This document shows, in pieces, positions 7,633 through 17,229 of a stretch of 64,000 nucleotides of DNA (positions are counted from its first letter, which is position 1; every line of letters begins with the position of its first letter). The notes beneath the pieces are model-generated. The model was not told the origin of the DNA and ran no database searches. It saw only the letters and a list, made by a program, of their open reading frames with translations. Where the stretch lies: contig JAUIMM010002007.1 in the NCBI GenBank assembly GCA_031769625.1, positions 394,447-458,446 of the forward strand. Reading direction: 5' to 3'. Both the position numbers and the translations under genes were made by a program. This DNA comes from Taudactylus pleione. Its lineage: Eukaryota; Chordata; Amphibia; Anura; Myobatrachidae.

Positions 7633-10605
7633 TCACCTGAGGTTCCCTCCAACATAAAGCCTCCCATGAAAAGTGAGCCAGGCAATATCTTTGAACTTGG
7701 GCGGTAACCTTTGTGAATTTAACAAAACCAATCCAGCCGAAGCGACATTACCTGGACAGTCCCTCAGTGACAGCGGAACATGAAAGTGGGTGTGCAAAAT
7801 TCTTCTCTCCAACTCCCTCCTAGAGAAGTTTTTGACTTCACCCACTCCCACGTCATATCGCTTTATCACCTTCAAGCTCTGGATGACGTAGATCGGGAGG
7901 TAACCATGACGAATCCGGAAACTTCTCACTTGGCCTCCATCTATCCAGAATCTGAGGAAGGGAAACACCCATGGTCTAAATCCCTCTACCCACCGAGGAG
8001 GAGTGTCTAAAAACATGCTCCCAATGTTAAGCTTTAAAAAAGCTGTAACAAAAAAGATCACTGGGTTTACCATGTTCAAACCCCCATCTTTCCTCGGTCT
8101 GTAGGTGATACCCCTCTTCACTATATTGATCCTGTTCTTCCACAACAAGAGGAAGAACAAGGAATTCAATCTGGACCACAAAGATTGTGGCAAAAAGCAC
8201 ACGTAACTGACATACAAAAAAATCGGGATCAGGTAAGTTTTGCACAAGTCAACCCTTTCCCTCAAAGACAATTTCCATCTTTTCCAACTCTCTACCTTCT
8301 TGGTAGCATCCTCCAGCTTGTTAACCCAATTTAGGGAGGCATAATCTCCATGATCAAATTTGATACCAAGAATTTTAATCTGATCGTTGACCTGAGGGAA
8401 GCTGTCCGGAAGAGGAAAAGGCTCCCCCTCCTCCCCCATCCAGAAAACATCACACTTTTCTCGGTTTACTCTGGAGCACGAAGCCTCAGAGTACTCGCAA
8501 ATGAGGTGTTCTATGCCACGGGCCTCTGCCTGCGAGGACAGAACCACCGTGACATCATCTGCGTAAGCCACCACCCTCAATGCAAACTCCGGACTCAGCT
8601 GCACCCCCCCTACAGTCCCACACTCTACCCTCCTAACGAAGGGATCGATTGCAAAGACATACAGGAGGGGGCTCAGGGGACACCCCTGACGAACACCCGA
8701 GCCTACACCAAAGGTAGGGCCCACCCAACCGTTTACCAGTGGAAAGCTTTCAGCCATACGATAGATCGTCTGTAACCAATTAACCACCCTCTCTGGAAGA
8801 CCATACCATCTCAGTAGAGCCCAAAGGTACTCATGATTCACTCGGTCAAAAGCTTTAGACTGATCCAATGCCAGTAAGTACTTTCCCCACTTCTCAGCCC
8901 TGCACCGCTCAATGGCCTCCCGGACACCAAGGACAGCACTAAAAGTGCTACGACCCTTCACCGTACAGTGCTGAGAAGGAGAAAGCAACAGCTCAGAAAA
9001 CTCTGAAAGCCTGTTAAACAGTACCTTTGCCAAAATCTTCCTGTCTGTATTGAGAAGGGCTATGGGGCGCCAGTTCTCAATACGAGATGAGTCCTTCCCT
9101 TTGGACAGCAAAATAAGCGCAGATAACCTCATGGAAGGAGGGAGGACTCCCTCATCCAGGCTCTCATTAAAAACTTCCACAAGGCGGGGAATCAGGAGGT
9201 CAGCAAAGGTCTTATAAAATTCAGATGTTAAACCATCTGGTCCTGGTGATTTCTTGGGATTTAAACCCATTATCGCCTTCCTAACTTCCTCTGCGGTTAT
9301 ATCACTTGCCAAGGAGTCAAGAGAGGCACCCTGAGAACTCAGACCAGGGGTTCCCCTCAGAAATTCCTCCATCCTCTCCCTGATGAGTGGCTGCTCAGAC
9401 AGAAGATCAGAATAGTAGGACACAATAACATCCAGAATGCCTTCCTTGTCAGTACGAAGAACACCCTGTCCGTCCACCAGTCCTCTGACATGTTTGGCGT
9501 CGACTGACCTCCTACAGCTCTGGTAGGGATCAGGCGAGTGGTACATACCATAATCCCTTTCCAAAACCAAGGATGCCAATCGGTTATATTGGAACTCTTT
9601 CATCTGAGCCTTCACTCGGGAGATTTCCCCATCATCTCCCTCCTCAGAGATCAGGAAATCCAATTTCCTTCTCAGATTACGGTAGATATTTTGCTTTATC
9701 AAGTTTTTCCTAGCTATAAGGCCACGGAAAAATTTGCAGGTTCTCTTTTTAATCACCTCCCACCACTCAGACCTACTCCAACCAGCCTCCAGAAGTGTCT
9801 CCTGAGATTGAAAGAAGACCCTGAAGGACTGCCTAACTCTCTCTTCTTCCAGGAGTTCAGAGTTCAAACGCCACAGACCCCGCCCCTTCTGAGGGGTTTC
9901 TGAAGCATTCAAAGTTACTGAGAGCAAACCGTGATCGGAAAATTCCACCAACCTCACCCCAAGGGATGAAGTCTTGGAAGTCTCCTTAACAAAAAACCTA
10001 TCTATCCTAGACCTACGACTACCACTAAAGTAGGTGAAACCCGTGAGGTCTGGGGAGTGACGAATATGCACATCCACCAAACCAGCCTGTCTAACCATGC
10101 TAACTAAAAAATTGGAATCATAGCCCAGGGGTCTCCTTGAGCCTCCCCTGTCTTTTGGCCTAACAACGGTATTAAAATCACCACCAAAGACGACCTGCTG
10201 GGCTGTAAAAAGAAAAGGTTTTATCTCCATAAAGAGACTTTTCCTATCACCTGGTGTCTGTGGCCCATACACATTAATTAATCTCACATCTTGTCCCTTT
10301 ATGTTGACATCCAAAATCATACATCTACCTGCTTGCAATTCAATAACCTTGTGCACAGTTACCATATCAGAAAAAAGGACTGCCACCCCACCGTATGGCT
10401 CGGCCGCAAGAGACCAGTAAGAAGGACCCCTCCTCCACTCCTGCTTCGCCTTGTGGAGGATATCCAATTTACTAATCCTAGTCTCTTGCAAAAATAAAAC
10501 ATCAACATCAATCGTATTGAAAAAATCAAAGGCCATCATACGAGCACATTCGGACAACACGGAAGCCACATTAATCGTGGCACATCGTATAGGATGAGGA
10601 TCCAT
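7633..10605 (-). CDS. LINE ORF2: APE endonuclease and reverse transcriptase (ends at premature TGA)
   Basis: 990 aa from the ATG at 10605 (MDPHPIRCATINV). It nicks the target and carries out target-primed reverse transcription. The N-terminal APE-type endonuclease occupies about residues 5-230, with QETR (40-43), GDFN (142-145), RSRIDR (198-203) and SDH (223-225). The reverse transcriptase occupies about 430-760, with SPGPDGLTSEFY (453-464), the metal-binding DQSKAFDR (581-588), GVRQGCPLSP (637-646) and catalytic YADD (681-684). All these residues are present. The frame stops at TGA (7635-7633) just after GRLYVGGNLR, but the same frame stays open for another 135 codons containing the expected C-terminal Cys/His motif. 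The stop therefore looks like a recent nonsense change. Without it, ORF2 would be about 1,125 aa, shorter than the roughly 1,300 aa usual in L1/Tx1. Confidence 0.92.
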   Translation of the reverse strand: MDPHPIRCATINVASVLSECARMMAFDFFNTIDVDVLFLQETRISKLDILHKAKQEWRRGPSYWSLAAEPYGGVAVLFSDMVTVHKVIELQAGRCMILDVNIKGQDVRLINVYGPQTPGDRKSLFMEIKPFLFTAQQVVFGGDFNTVVRPKDRGGSRRPLGYDSNFLVSMVRQAGLVDVHIRHSPDLTGFTYFSGSRRSRIDRFFVKETSKTSSLGVRLVEFSDHGLLSVTLNASETPQKGRGLWRLNSELLEEERVRQSFRVFFQSQETLLEAGWSRSEWWEVIKKRTCKFFRGLIARKNLIKQNIYRNLRRKLDFLISEEGDDGEISRVKAQMKEFQYNRLASLVLERDYGMYHSPDPYQSCRRSVDAKHVRGLVDGQGVLRTDKEGILDVIVSYYSDLLSEQPLIRERMEEFLRGTPGLSSQGASLDSLASDITAEEVRKAIMGLNPKKSPGPDGLTSEFYKTFADLLIPRLVEVFNESLDEGVLPPSMRLSALILLSKGKDSSRIENWRPIALLNTDRKILAKVLFNRLSEFSELLLSPSQHCTVKGRSTFSAVLGVREAIERCRAEKWGKYLLALDQSKAFDRVNHEYLWALLRWYGLPERVVNWLQTIYRMAESFPLVNGWVGPTFGVGSGVRQGCPLSPLLYVFAIDPFVRRVECGTVGGVQLSPEFALRVVAYADDVTVVLSSQAEARGIEHLICEYSEASCSRVNREKCDVFWMGEEGEPFPLPDSFPQVNDQIKILGIKFDHGDYASLNWVNKLEDATKKVESWKRWKLSLRERVDLCKTYLIPIFLYVSYVCFLPQSLWSRLNSLFFLLLWKNRINIVKRGITYRPRKDGGLNMVNPVIFFVTAFLKLNIGSMFLDTPPRWVEGFRPWVFPFLRFWIDGGQVRSFRIRHGYLPIYVIQSLKVIKRYDVGVGEVKNFSRRELERRILHTHFHVPLSLRDCPGNVASAGLVLLNSQRLPPKFKDIAWLTFHGRLYVGGNLR

Positions 10606-10671
10606 GTTTCTAGGTTATGGAATATTACAAGACCTTGCTTACTTTTACATACCATCACCAAAAAACAAGTC
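10606..10671 (-). other. ORF1-ORF2 spacer
   Basis: 66 bp between the ORF1 TAA (10674-10672) and the ORF2 ATG (10605). There is an in-frame TAA four codons before the ORF2 ATG (10617-10615), so ORF2 is not a readthrough product of its own frame upstream. Separate initiation, as in other bicistronic LINEs, is the likely mode. Confidence 0.7.
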
Positions 10672-13600
10672 TTAACACTGCACACCAGCCCCCTGCGGGC
10701 CAGCCACACCACCGCTTGTGGCATCCCCACCCCCCTCCCTTCCACCCCCAGAGGGTACACCACCCTCCTCAGGGATCCCAGGGTCAGGGGCCTTGGCCAC
10801 AAACTTTATGACCTGGCAGTGTACCCCACCACCAGTGCCACTTGGCCCGACCCCCGAGCTCTGGGATGACTCCACATCAGTCTCTTTGACTACCTCCTGC
10901 TGAACCGCCACTGTCTCCTCCATTGCCACCACCTCCTCCTTTCTCCTTTCCACCACCCTTCTTTCCATCGGGGCCAGAGTTTCCTTATTTACCGCCTCTT
11001 CCCCCACCTCCGGGATTGACTCCCTTCTTTTTTTCCCGTCCCGGTGCCTCTCACTTTCTTTAAAAGACCTCTTTGTTTTTCTTTTGTTTTTTTTTGACAC
11101 CAGATAACACTCTCCATCTTTTCTTATGATTTCCTCCTCATCAGAGGAGAAAACATCAAATTTATTTGATAACACCACTTGTGTTTCTGTATCTTTCTCT
11201 TTTATCCCCTTCCCTCCCCGCCTAACCTCCTGAAATGTCTCCTCCATTACCTCCTCCCTACTTTCAACATTTACCACCTCATCCTGCTCTATACCCTCTT
11301 CTTCTACCTCATTCACCACCTCACTCACCACCACACTACTACCCACCACCTGTTCTAACACCACATTGTGACTGGCTTTCGGACATCTGCTATAAGGGTG
11401 CCCCTCCACCCCACACAAATTGCACCTGACAGTGTGACAATCTCTAGACCAGTGACCCACACCCCCACACAAAGAACACTTCACCACAGTGCACTCGGAA
11501 CTAACGTGACAGTGATCACCACACTTAAAACATGTCCTCGGCTGCCCAGGATAAAAACACTGAACCCTGTCCCTACCTATATAGGCAGCCGAGGGCACAT
11601 GCACACACCCCCTTTCAGAATACCTCAACCTAATTCCTACTTCCCACGCCCCTCCCCACACACCCAACACATAACCAGCCTTTGTTACCCCCGATTCAAG
11701 ATCACAAAATCTCTTAAGCCAAAAGGCAATATCCTCTGGAGGTAATGATTCATTTCTGACTAGGATCGTAGCTTTGACCCTGTCCTGCCTGGTGACCAGG
11801 TTAACCACATACTTCTCAAATGGATCCTTGGATCTGCATGCCTGCCACTTCACCCAGAAAACCTGCAGACCCTGGTACGATACAAAGCTCAAGTCATACT
11901 CCAGGGTCCGCACTGGGTGAATGCAGGCGTACAGATCTGCCGCACCGAACCCCAGGCTGAACACCATTTTAAGGAAAGCCTCTCTACTTGGGGCTTCCCC
12001 TGGAGCAATCCACTTAAATTGAACAAGGTTCCTTCTTTTGCCAACACCTCCAGGCGTAGGTGCAGCATATGACACATTATTTGCTCTTTGTCTAGTAACC
12101 ACACTGGCATAAGACAGAACACCCGGAGCTGATTTAGACTGCCTCTCACCTCTCGAGACCATGTCTTTTTCTATTGCAGCGGCAGCCACTCTAGCCCTTT
12201 CAGGGACTAGCATTTTATCACCATATATAGTTTCAATCACCTTTCTTTGTTCAGCCGAAAGAGTCTCTTTATTCAGTATCGGCATTCCCTGTGCCAATAT
12301 TGGACGGCTGACTGATACAGATGACACCCCTGGCACTTCCTCAGGAGCCTTATCCTGATGGGATTCCCCCTCCATGCCAGCTTCTACCAATACTGCTGCC
12401 TGAATCAGCTCAGAATCCATGGCCTCAGTGCAATCAGGGATAGTAGCTGCCAGTTCCCCCACAGGTACTGTTGCTCCGCCTATAGGGACCAGGGGGACCA
12501 GGGTAACAATTTGGGCACCCCCACTCCCAATCCCCCCAGTCTCCTTTGCATCATCGCTTACCTTATCAACTGGCTCCCCCTGCACTCTCCGACCAGCATC
12601 CTCGGACGGCTGAGCCTCCACAGCAGCTGAAGACGGAACCTCCTCCTGTTCTGACTTAACCACCTCCATGTCACTCATAGAGGTAGATTCCGATTTGATC
12701 ATCTTTTTTTTTATTTTCTTTAAATATTCCAAGCGGTCCTTAGCATTTCCCAATGAAACGGACAAAGCTGTAATTTCCTCTTTAAAAGACCATCTGTCCC
12801 AGGTAGCGCTAACATTTCTTTTTCTCTTTTTTTCGCTTAGCTTGTTGCTCAGCTTCCTAATCTCTTTTTGAAGCTGATCCATGCTCAAAGCAGCATACAC
12901 GTCATCTTCTTCATCCGCAGACACTTGGTCCTCCTCCACCGTCTTCTCCCCTTTTGCGGCACCCCCCGCTTCACTGCCAGTGGGGGCCACCATCTCCCCC
13001 TGAGTTGCCTCACTCAGGGGTCCCTCCACTGACAGTTTGGGGAGCACCGCTGGGCTAGGGGTCACCATAACTGCACCTCCAGCACTGATCACCAGATTGC
13101 TGCTTTCTGTCATCTCCATGTCCTCCGATTCACTGCCAGTGAGGGTCTCCATACCCCCCCGAGTTGCCTCACTCGGGGGTCCCTCTACTGACAGTTTGGA
13201 GGCAGAGTCTGCAGCCACTATAACCACCTCCGCTGCACCGCTAGCGGGGGCCGCCATTACCCCCCGAGTTGCGTCACTCGGGGGTCCCGCCGCCAGCGGT
13301 TTGGAGACTGGCACTCTGCTGAACTCCACTGGACCCCCCGCTCTCCGAACTGAAAGTCCAGGGGGGTCCAGGACACCTCCTCCGCCAGCCGCCGGGTCCA
13401 CGAGCACAGCAGCCGCCTTCCGACTCCCCGGCACGTCCGCCGCTGGTACAGGGAGTCCTCCGCTTGCCGCCGCCGTCCGCTCCATCAGCTCCGGCTGCTT
13501 CGGCTGCTCCGTCAGACTCCCCGCACTCCGTCTCCCGGGCAGGCGCGCCAAAGGGACAGGGGGGTCCGGAGCTCCAGCCGCGCACACTTGCGGCCTCCGC

Positions 13601-13737
13601 GAACCGGCGGGTGGATCCCCGGCCTCGAGCTGCAGTCCTCCGGCAGGCAGGTTAGGCGGGTCAGGCGGGTCAGGCGGGACAGGAGCGACAGAACCCCTGC
13701 TTGATCCTCCAGCCCGGGGTCTGCCTCTCTTAGTCAT
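10672..13737 (-). CDS. LINE ORF1 protein (CCHC zinc-knuckle nucleic-acid-binding protein)
   Basis: An intact 1,021-aa reading frame ending in TAA. The open frame extends 8 codons upstream, but only through a GTG; the first ATG is at 13737 (MTKRGRPRAG). In LINEs, ORF1 binds element RNA and forms the RNP. Visible parts: an AT-hook-like KRGRPR at residues 3-8; a long Pro/Ala/Gly-rich N-terminal region with three imperfect copies of an LSVEGPPSEATRG motif; a Lys/Glu-rich probable coiled coil at about 285-350 (DQLQKEIRKLSNKL); and a conserved region at about 567-734 resembling the ZCCHC3/Tx1 ORF1 type (GYVLGVWGGAWEVGIRLRY, FYPGQPRTCFKCG). Next come three CX2CX4HX4C knuckles at about 734-785, an acidic stretch, a basic NLS-like stretch at about 881-905 (KKNKRKTKRS, KKRR) and a Gly-rich tail. 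It lies 66 bp upstream of ORF2. At over 1,000 aa it is long for a LINE ORF1, most of the excess being N-terminal. Confidence 0.9.
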   Translation of the reverse strand: MTKRGRPRAGGSSRGSVAPVPPDPPDPPNLPAGGLQLEAGDPPAGSRRPQVCAAGAPDPPVPLARLPGRRSAGSLTEQPKQPELMERTAAASGGLPVPAADVPGSRKAAAVLVDPAAGGGGVLDPPGLSVRRAGGPVEFSRVPVSKPLAAGPPSDATRGVMAAPASGAAEVVIVAADSASKLSVEGPPSEATRGGMETLTGSESEDMEMTESSNLVISAGGAVMVTPSPAVLPKLSVEGPLSEATQGEMVAPTGSEAGGAAKGEKTVEEDQVSADEEDDVYAALSMDQLQKEIRKLSNKLSEKKRKRNVSATWDRWSFKEEITALSVSLGNAKDRLEYLKKIKKKMIKSESTSMSDMEVVKSEQEEVPSSAAVEAQPSEDAGRRVQGEPVDKVSDDAKETGGIGSGGAQIVTLVPLVPIGGATVPVGELAATIPDCTEAMDSELIQAAVLVEAGMEGESHQDKAPEEVPGVSSVSVSRPILAQGMPILNKETLSAEQRKVIETIYGDKMLVPERARVAAAAIEKDMVSRGERQSKSAPGVLSYASVVTRQRANNVSYAAPTPGGVGKRRNLVQFKWIAPGEAPSREAFLKMVFSLGFGAADLYACIHPVRTLEYDLSFVSYQGLQVFWVKWQACRSKDPFEKYVVNLVTRQDRVKATILVRNESLPPEDIAFWLKRFCDLESGVTKAGYVLGVWGGAWEVGIRLRYSERGCVHVPSAAYIGRDRVQCFYPGQPRTCFKCGDHCHVSSECTVVKCSLCGGVGHWSRDCHTVRCNLCGVEGHPYSRCPKASHNVVLEQVVGSSVVVSEVVNEVEEEGIEQDEVVNVESREEVMEETFQEVRRGGKGIKEKDTETQVVLSNKFDVFSSDEEEIIRKDGECYLVSKKNKRKTKRSFKESERHRDGKKRRESIPEVGEEAVNKETLAPMERRVVERRKEEVVAMEETVAVQQEVVKETDVESSQSSGVGPSGTGGGVHCQVIKFVAKAPDPGIPEEGGVPSGGGREGGGDATSGGVAGPQGAGVQC

Positions 13738-13889
13738 GGTGCTGAAAGGCAGCAGCACCACAGCAAATCCTCAGCACCACAAACAGCAGGATCAGCAGCG
13801 ATATCTTCCCCAGGAGGAATCAGCCTGCCTGGGGAAGCCCTCTCCCTGTCTCAGCAGCTCACCACCTCCTCCTAGGACACTCCTCTCCC
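13738..13889 (-). promoter_or_regulatory. LINE 5' UTR / presumed internal promoter region
   Basis: The 152 bp between the 5' target duplication and the ORF1 ATG. It is GC-richer than the satellite, with purine-rich GGAGGAGGTGG and several CTGCTG runs on the sense strand. L1-group elements carry an internal promoter in the 5' UTR, so promoter function is expected from the family, not shown here. It contains a perfect 10-bp inverted repeat at 13805-13837. It also has a 14-nt match to a satellite variant (GATTTGCTGTGGTG, 13769-13756). Confidence 0.6.
13805..13837 (-). other. Perfect inverted repeat (hairpin) in the LINE 5' UTR
   Basis: Arms CTTCCCCAGG (13805-13814) and CCTGGGGAAG (13828-13837) are exact reverse complements separated by 13 bp. 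In the RNA this could form a 10-bp stem about 70-100 nt upstream of the ORF1 start. The function is unknown. Confidence 0.8.
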
Positions 13890-13913
13890 AAAAGATTTGA
13901 TGCGGTGACAGAA
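13890..13913. repeat. Target-site duplication, 5'-side copy
   Basis: The 24 bp that follow the LINE 5' end repeat 6700-6723 except for A at 13900. After it the satellite continues exactly where the empty site would (GTTGATTTTGGTGC). If the mismatch is taken as a limit, the perfect duplication is the 13 bp TGCGGTGACAGAA. Confidence 0.85.
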
Positions 13914-14068
13914 GTTGATTTTGGTGCTTTATTTTGACACAGAACCCTCCAGAAAGATATTTACCCGTATGAAAAATTCTGTAAGCCCCGGACCTTAAAA
14001 ATCGGCCAAAATTTTTTTCTTCAAAAATCCCCAAATTCTGCTGAAAACTTTCAGAAAACCTTAAAAAA

Positions 14069-15216
14069 GATTTGCTGCGGTGACAGAAGTTGATTTTGGT
14101 GCTTAATTTTGACACTGAACTCTCAAGAAAGAATTTACCCGTATGAAAAATTCTGTAAGCCCTGGACCTTAAAAATCAGCCAAAAAATGTTTTCTTCAAA
14201 AATCCCCAAATTCTGCTTAAAACTTTCAGTGAACCTTAAATAATATTTGCTGCGGTGACAAAAGTTGATTTTGGTGCTTAATTTTGACACAGAACCCTCC
14301 AGAAAGAAATTTACCCGTATGAAAAATTCGGTAAGCCCTGGACCTTAAAAATCGGCCAAAAATTTTTCTCTTCAAAAATCCCCAAATTCTGCTTAAAACT
14401 TTCAGTAAACCTTAAAAAAGATTTGCTGCGGTGACAGAAGTTGATTTTGGTGCTTTATTTTGACACAGAACCCTCCGGAAAGATATTTACCCGTATGAAA
14501 AATTCTGTAAGCCCCAGACCTTAAAAATCGGGCAAAAATTTTTTTTCTTCAAAAATCCCCAAATTCTGCTGAAAACTTTTAGAAAACCTTAAAAAAGATT
14601 TGCTGCGGTGACAGAAGTTGATTTTGGTGCTTAATTTTGACACAGAACCCTCCAGAAAGAAATTTACCCATATGAAAAATTCTGTAAGCTCCGGCCTTTA
14701 AAAATCGGCCAAAATTTTTTTTCTTCAAAAATCCCCAAATTCTCCTTAAAACTTTCAGTAAACCTTAAAAAAGATTTGCTGCGGTGACAGAAGTTGATTT
14801 TGGTGCTTTATTTTGACACAGAACCCTCCAGAAAGATATTTACCCGTATGAAAAATTTTGTAAGCCCCGGACCTTAAAAATCGGCCATAATTTTTTTTCT
14901 TGAAAAATCCCCAAATTCTGCTTAAAACTTTCAGTAAACCTTAAAAAAGATTTGCAGCGGTGACAGAAGTTGATTTTGGTGCTTAATTTTGACACAGAAC
15001 CCTCCAGAAAGATATTTACCCGTATGAAAAATTCTGTAAGCTCCGGACCTTAAAAATCGGGCAAAAATTTTTTTCTTCAAAAATCCCCAAATTCTGCTGA
15101 AAACTTTCAATAAACCTTAAAAAAGATTTGGTGCGGTGACAGAAGTTGATTTTGGTGCTTAATTTTGACACTGAACTCTCAAGAAAGAATTTACCCGTAT
15201 GAAAAATTCTGTAAGC
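14069..15216. repeat. Recurrent 1.14-kb module, copy 2 of 5
   Basis: Same monomer order as 1611-2758, at an offset of 12,458 bp. Subtracting the LINE and one target duplication gives about 5,268 bp, or 30 monomers. It carries private changes such as CCTCCGGAAAG near 14476 and CTCCGGCCTTTA near 14689. Confidence 0.8.
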
Positions 15217-17229
15217 CCCGGACCTTAAAAATCGGCCAAAAATTTTTTTCTTCAAAAATCCCCAAATTCTGCTTAAAACTTTCAGTAAACCTTAAAAAAG
15301 ATTTGGTGCGGTGACAGAAGTTGATTTTGGTGCTTAATTTTGACACAGAACTCTCAAGAAAGAATTTACCCGTATGAAAAATTCTGTAAGCCCCGGAACT
15401 TAAAAATCGGCCAAAAATTTTTTTCTTCAAAAATCCCCAAATTCTGCTTAAAACTTTCAGTAAACCTTAAAAAAGATTTGGTGTGGTGACAAAAGTTGAT
15501 TTTGGTGCTTAATTTTGACACAGAACTCTCAAGAAAGAATTTACCCGTATGAAAAATTCTGTAAGCCCCGGACCTTAAAAATCGGCCAAAAATTTTTTTC
15601 TTCAAAAATCCCCAAATTCTGCTTAAAACTTTCAGTAAACCTTAAAAAAGATTTGGTGCGGTGACAGAAGTTGATTTTGGTGCTTAATTTTGACACAGAA
15701 CTCTCAAGAAAGAATTTACCGGTATGAAAAATTCTGTAAGCCCCGGACCTTAAAAATCGGCCAAAAATTTTTTTCTTCAAAAATCCCCAAATTCTGCTTA
15801 AAACTTTCAGTAAACCTTAAATAAGATTTGGTGCGGTGACAGAAGTTGATTTTGGTGCTTAATTTTGACACAGAACTCTCAAGAAAGAATTTACCCGTAT
15901 GAAAAATTCTGTAAGCCCCGCCCCTTAAAAATCGGCCAAAAATTTTTTTCTTCAAAAATCCCCAAATTCTGCTTAAAACTTTCAGTAAACCTTAAAAAAG
16001 ATTTGCTGCTGTGACAAAAGTTGATTTTGGTGCTTAATTTTGACACTGAACCCTCCAGAAAGATATTTACCAGTATGAAAAAATCTGTAAGCCCCGGACC
16101 TTAAAAATCGGCCAAAAATTTTTTTCTTCAAAAATCCCCAAATTCTGCTGAAAACTTTCAATAAACCTTAAAAAAGATTTGGTGCGGTGACAGAAGTTGA
16201 TTTTGGTGCTTAATTTTGACACTGAACTCTCAAGAAAGAATTTACCCGTATGAAAAATTCTGTAAGCCCTGGACCTTAAAAATCAGCCAAAAAATGTTTT
16301 CTTCAAAAATCCCCAAATTCTGCTTAAAACTTTCAGTAAACCTTAAATAAGATTTGCTGCGGTGACAGAAGTTGATTTTGGTGCTTAATTTTGACACAGA
16401 ACCCTCCAGAAAGATATTTACCCATATGAAAAATTCTGTAAGCTCCGGACCTTAAAAATCGGCCAAAAATTTTTTTCTTCAAAAATCCCCAAATTCTGCT
16501 TAAAACTTTCAGTAAACCTTAAAAAAGATTTGCTGCGGTGACAGAAGTTGATTTTGGTGCTTAATTTTGACACAGAACCCTCCAGAAAGATATTTACCCA
16601 TATGAAAAATTCTGTAAGCCCCAGACCTTAAAAATCGGGCAAAAATTTTTTTCTTCAAAAATCCCCAAATTCTGCTTAAAACTTTCAGTAAACATTAAAA
16701 AAGATTTGATGCGGTGACAAAAGTTGATTTTGGTGCTTTATTTTGACACAGAACCCTCCAGAAAGATATTTACCCATATGAAAAATTCTGTAAGCTCTGG
16801 ACCTTAAAAATCGGCCAAAATTTTTTTTCTTCAAAAATCCCCAAATTCTCCTTAAAACTTTCAGTAAACATTAAAAAAGATTTGCTGCGGTGACAGAAGT
16901 TGATTTTGGTGCTTTATTTTGACACAGAACCCTCCAGAAAGATATTTACCCGTATGAAAAATTCTGTAAGCCCCGGACCTTAAAAATCGGGTAAAATTTT
17001 TTTCTTCAAAAATCCCCAAATTCTGCTGAAAACTTTCAGAAAACCTTAAAAAAGATTTGCTGCGGTGACAGAAGTTGATTTTGGTGCTTAATTTTGACAT
17101 AGAACCATCCAGAAAGATATTTACCCATATGAAAAATTCTGTAAGCCCTGGACCTTAAAAATCGGCCAAAATTTTTTTTCTTCAAAAATCCCCAAATTCT
17201 GCTTAAAACTTTCAGTAAACCTTAAAAAA

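Larger units (their letters stand above)
6724..13889 (-). mobile_element. Full-length Tx1-like (L1 superfamily) non-LTR retrotransposon inserted in the satellite
   Basis: A 7,166-bp element reads from 13889 down to 6724. In order it has a 152-bp 5' UTR, a 1,021-aa ORF1 with three CCHC knuckles, a 66-bp spacer, an ORF2 with APE endonuclease and reverse transcriptase, and a 504-bp AT-rich 3' UTR. It lacks LTRs. It is bounded by a 24-bp direct repeat of satellite sequence with one mismatch, and identical but uninterrupted satellite sites exist elsewhere in the window. The presence of both UTRs suggests it is not 5'-truncated. Assignment to the Tx1 group rests on the ORF1 architecture (ZCCHC3-like region plus knuckles) and the ORF2 motifs. 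It is my reading, not a database match. Confidence 0.93.

Noticed and set aside
8350..8775. Plus-strand open frames within the LINE (for example 8350-8775, 9538-9903, 13037-13900)
   Set aside because: They lie antisense to ORF1 or ORF2 and show low-complexity or shadow composition. The sense frames carry clear protein domains.
10536..10802. Minus-strand open frame bridging the end of ORF1 and the start of ORF2
   Set aside because: It is in a different frame from both and has no recognisable motif. It overlaps the Gly-rich end of ORF1 and the spacer.
13738..13761. Eight-codon upstream extension of ORF1 starting at 13761
   Set aside because: The codon at 13761 is GTG, not ATG. The first ATG is at 13737 and gives a typical basic start, MTKRGRPR.
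6700..13913. Interpretation of the LINE flanks as a recombination junction between different monomers
   Set aside because: Removing the element and one 24-bp copy restores a monomer identical in class and phase to six intact sites in the array. A random recombination would not produce this.
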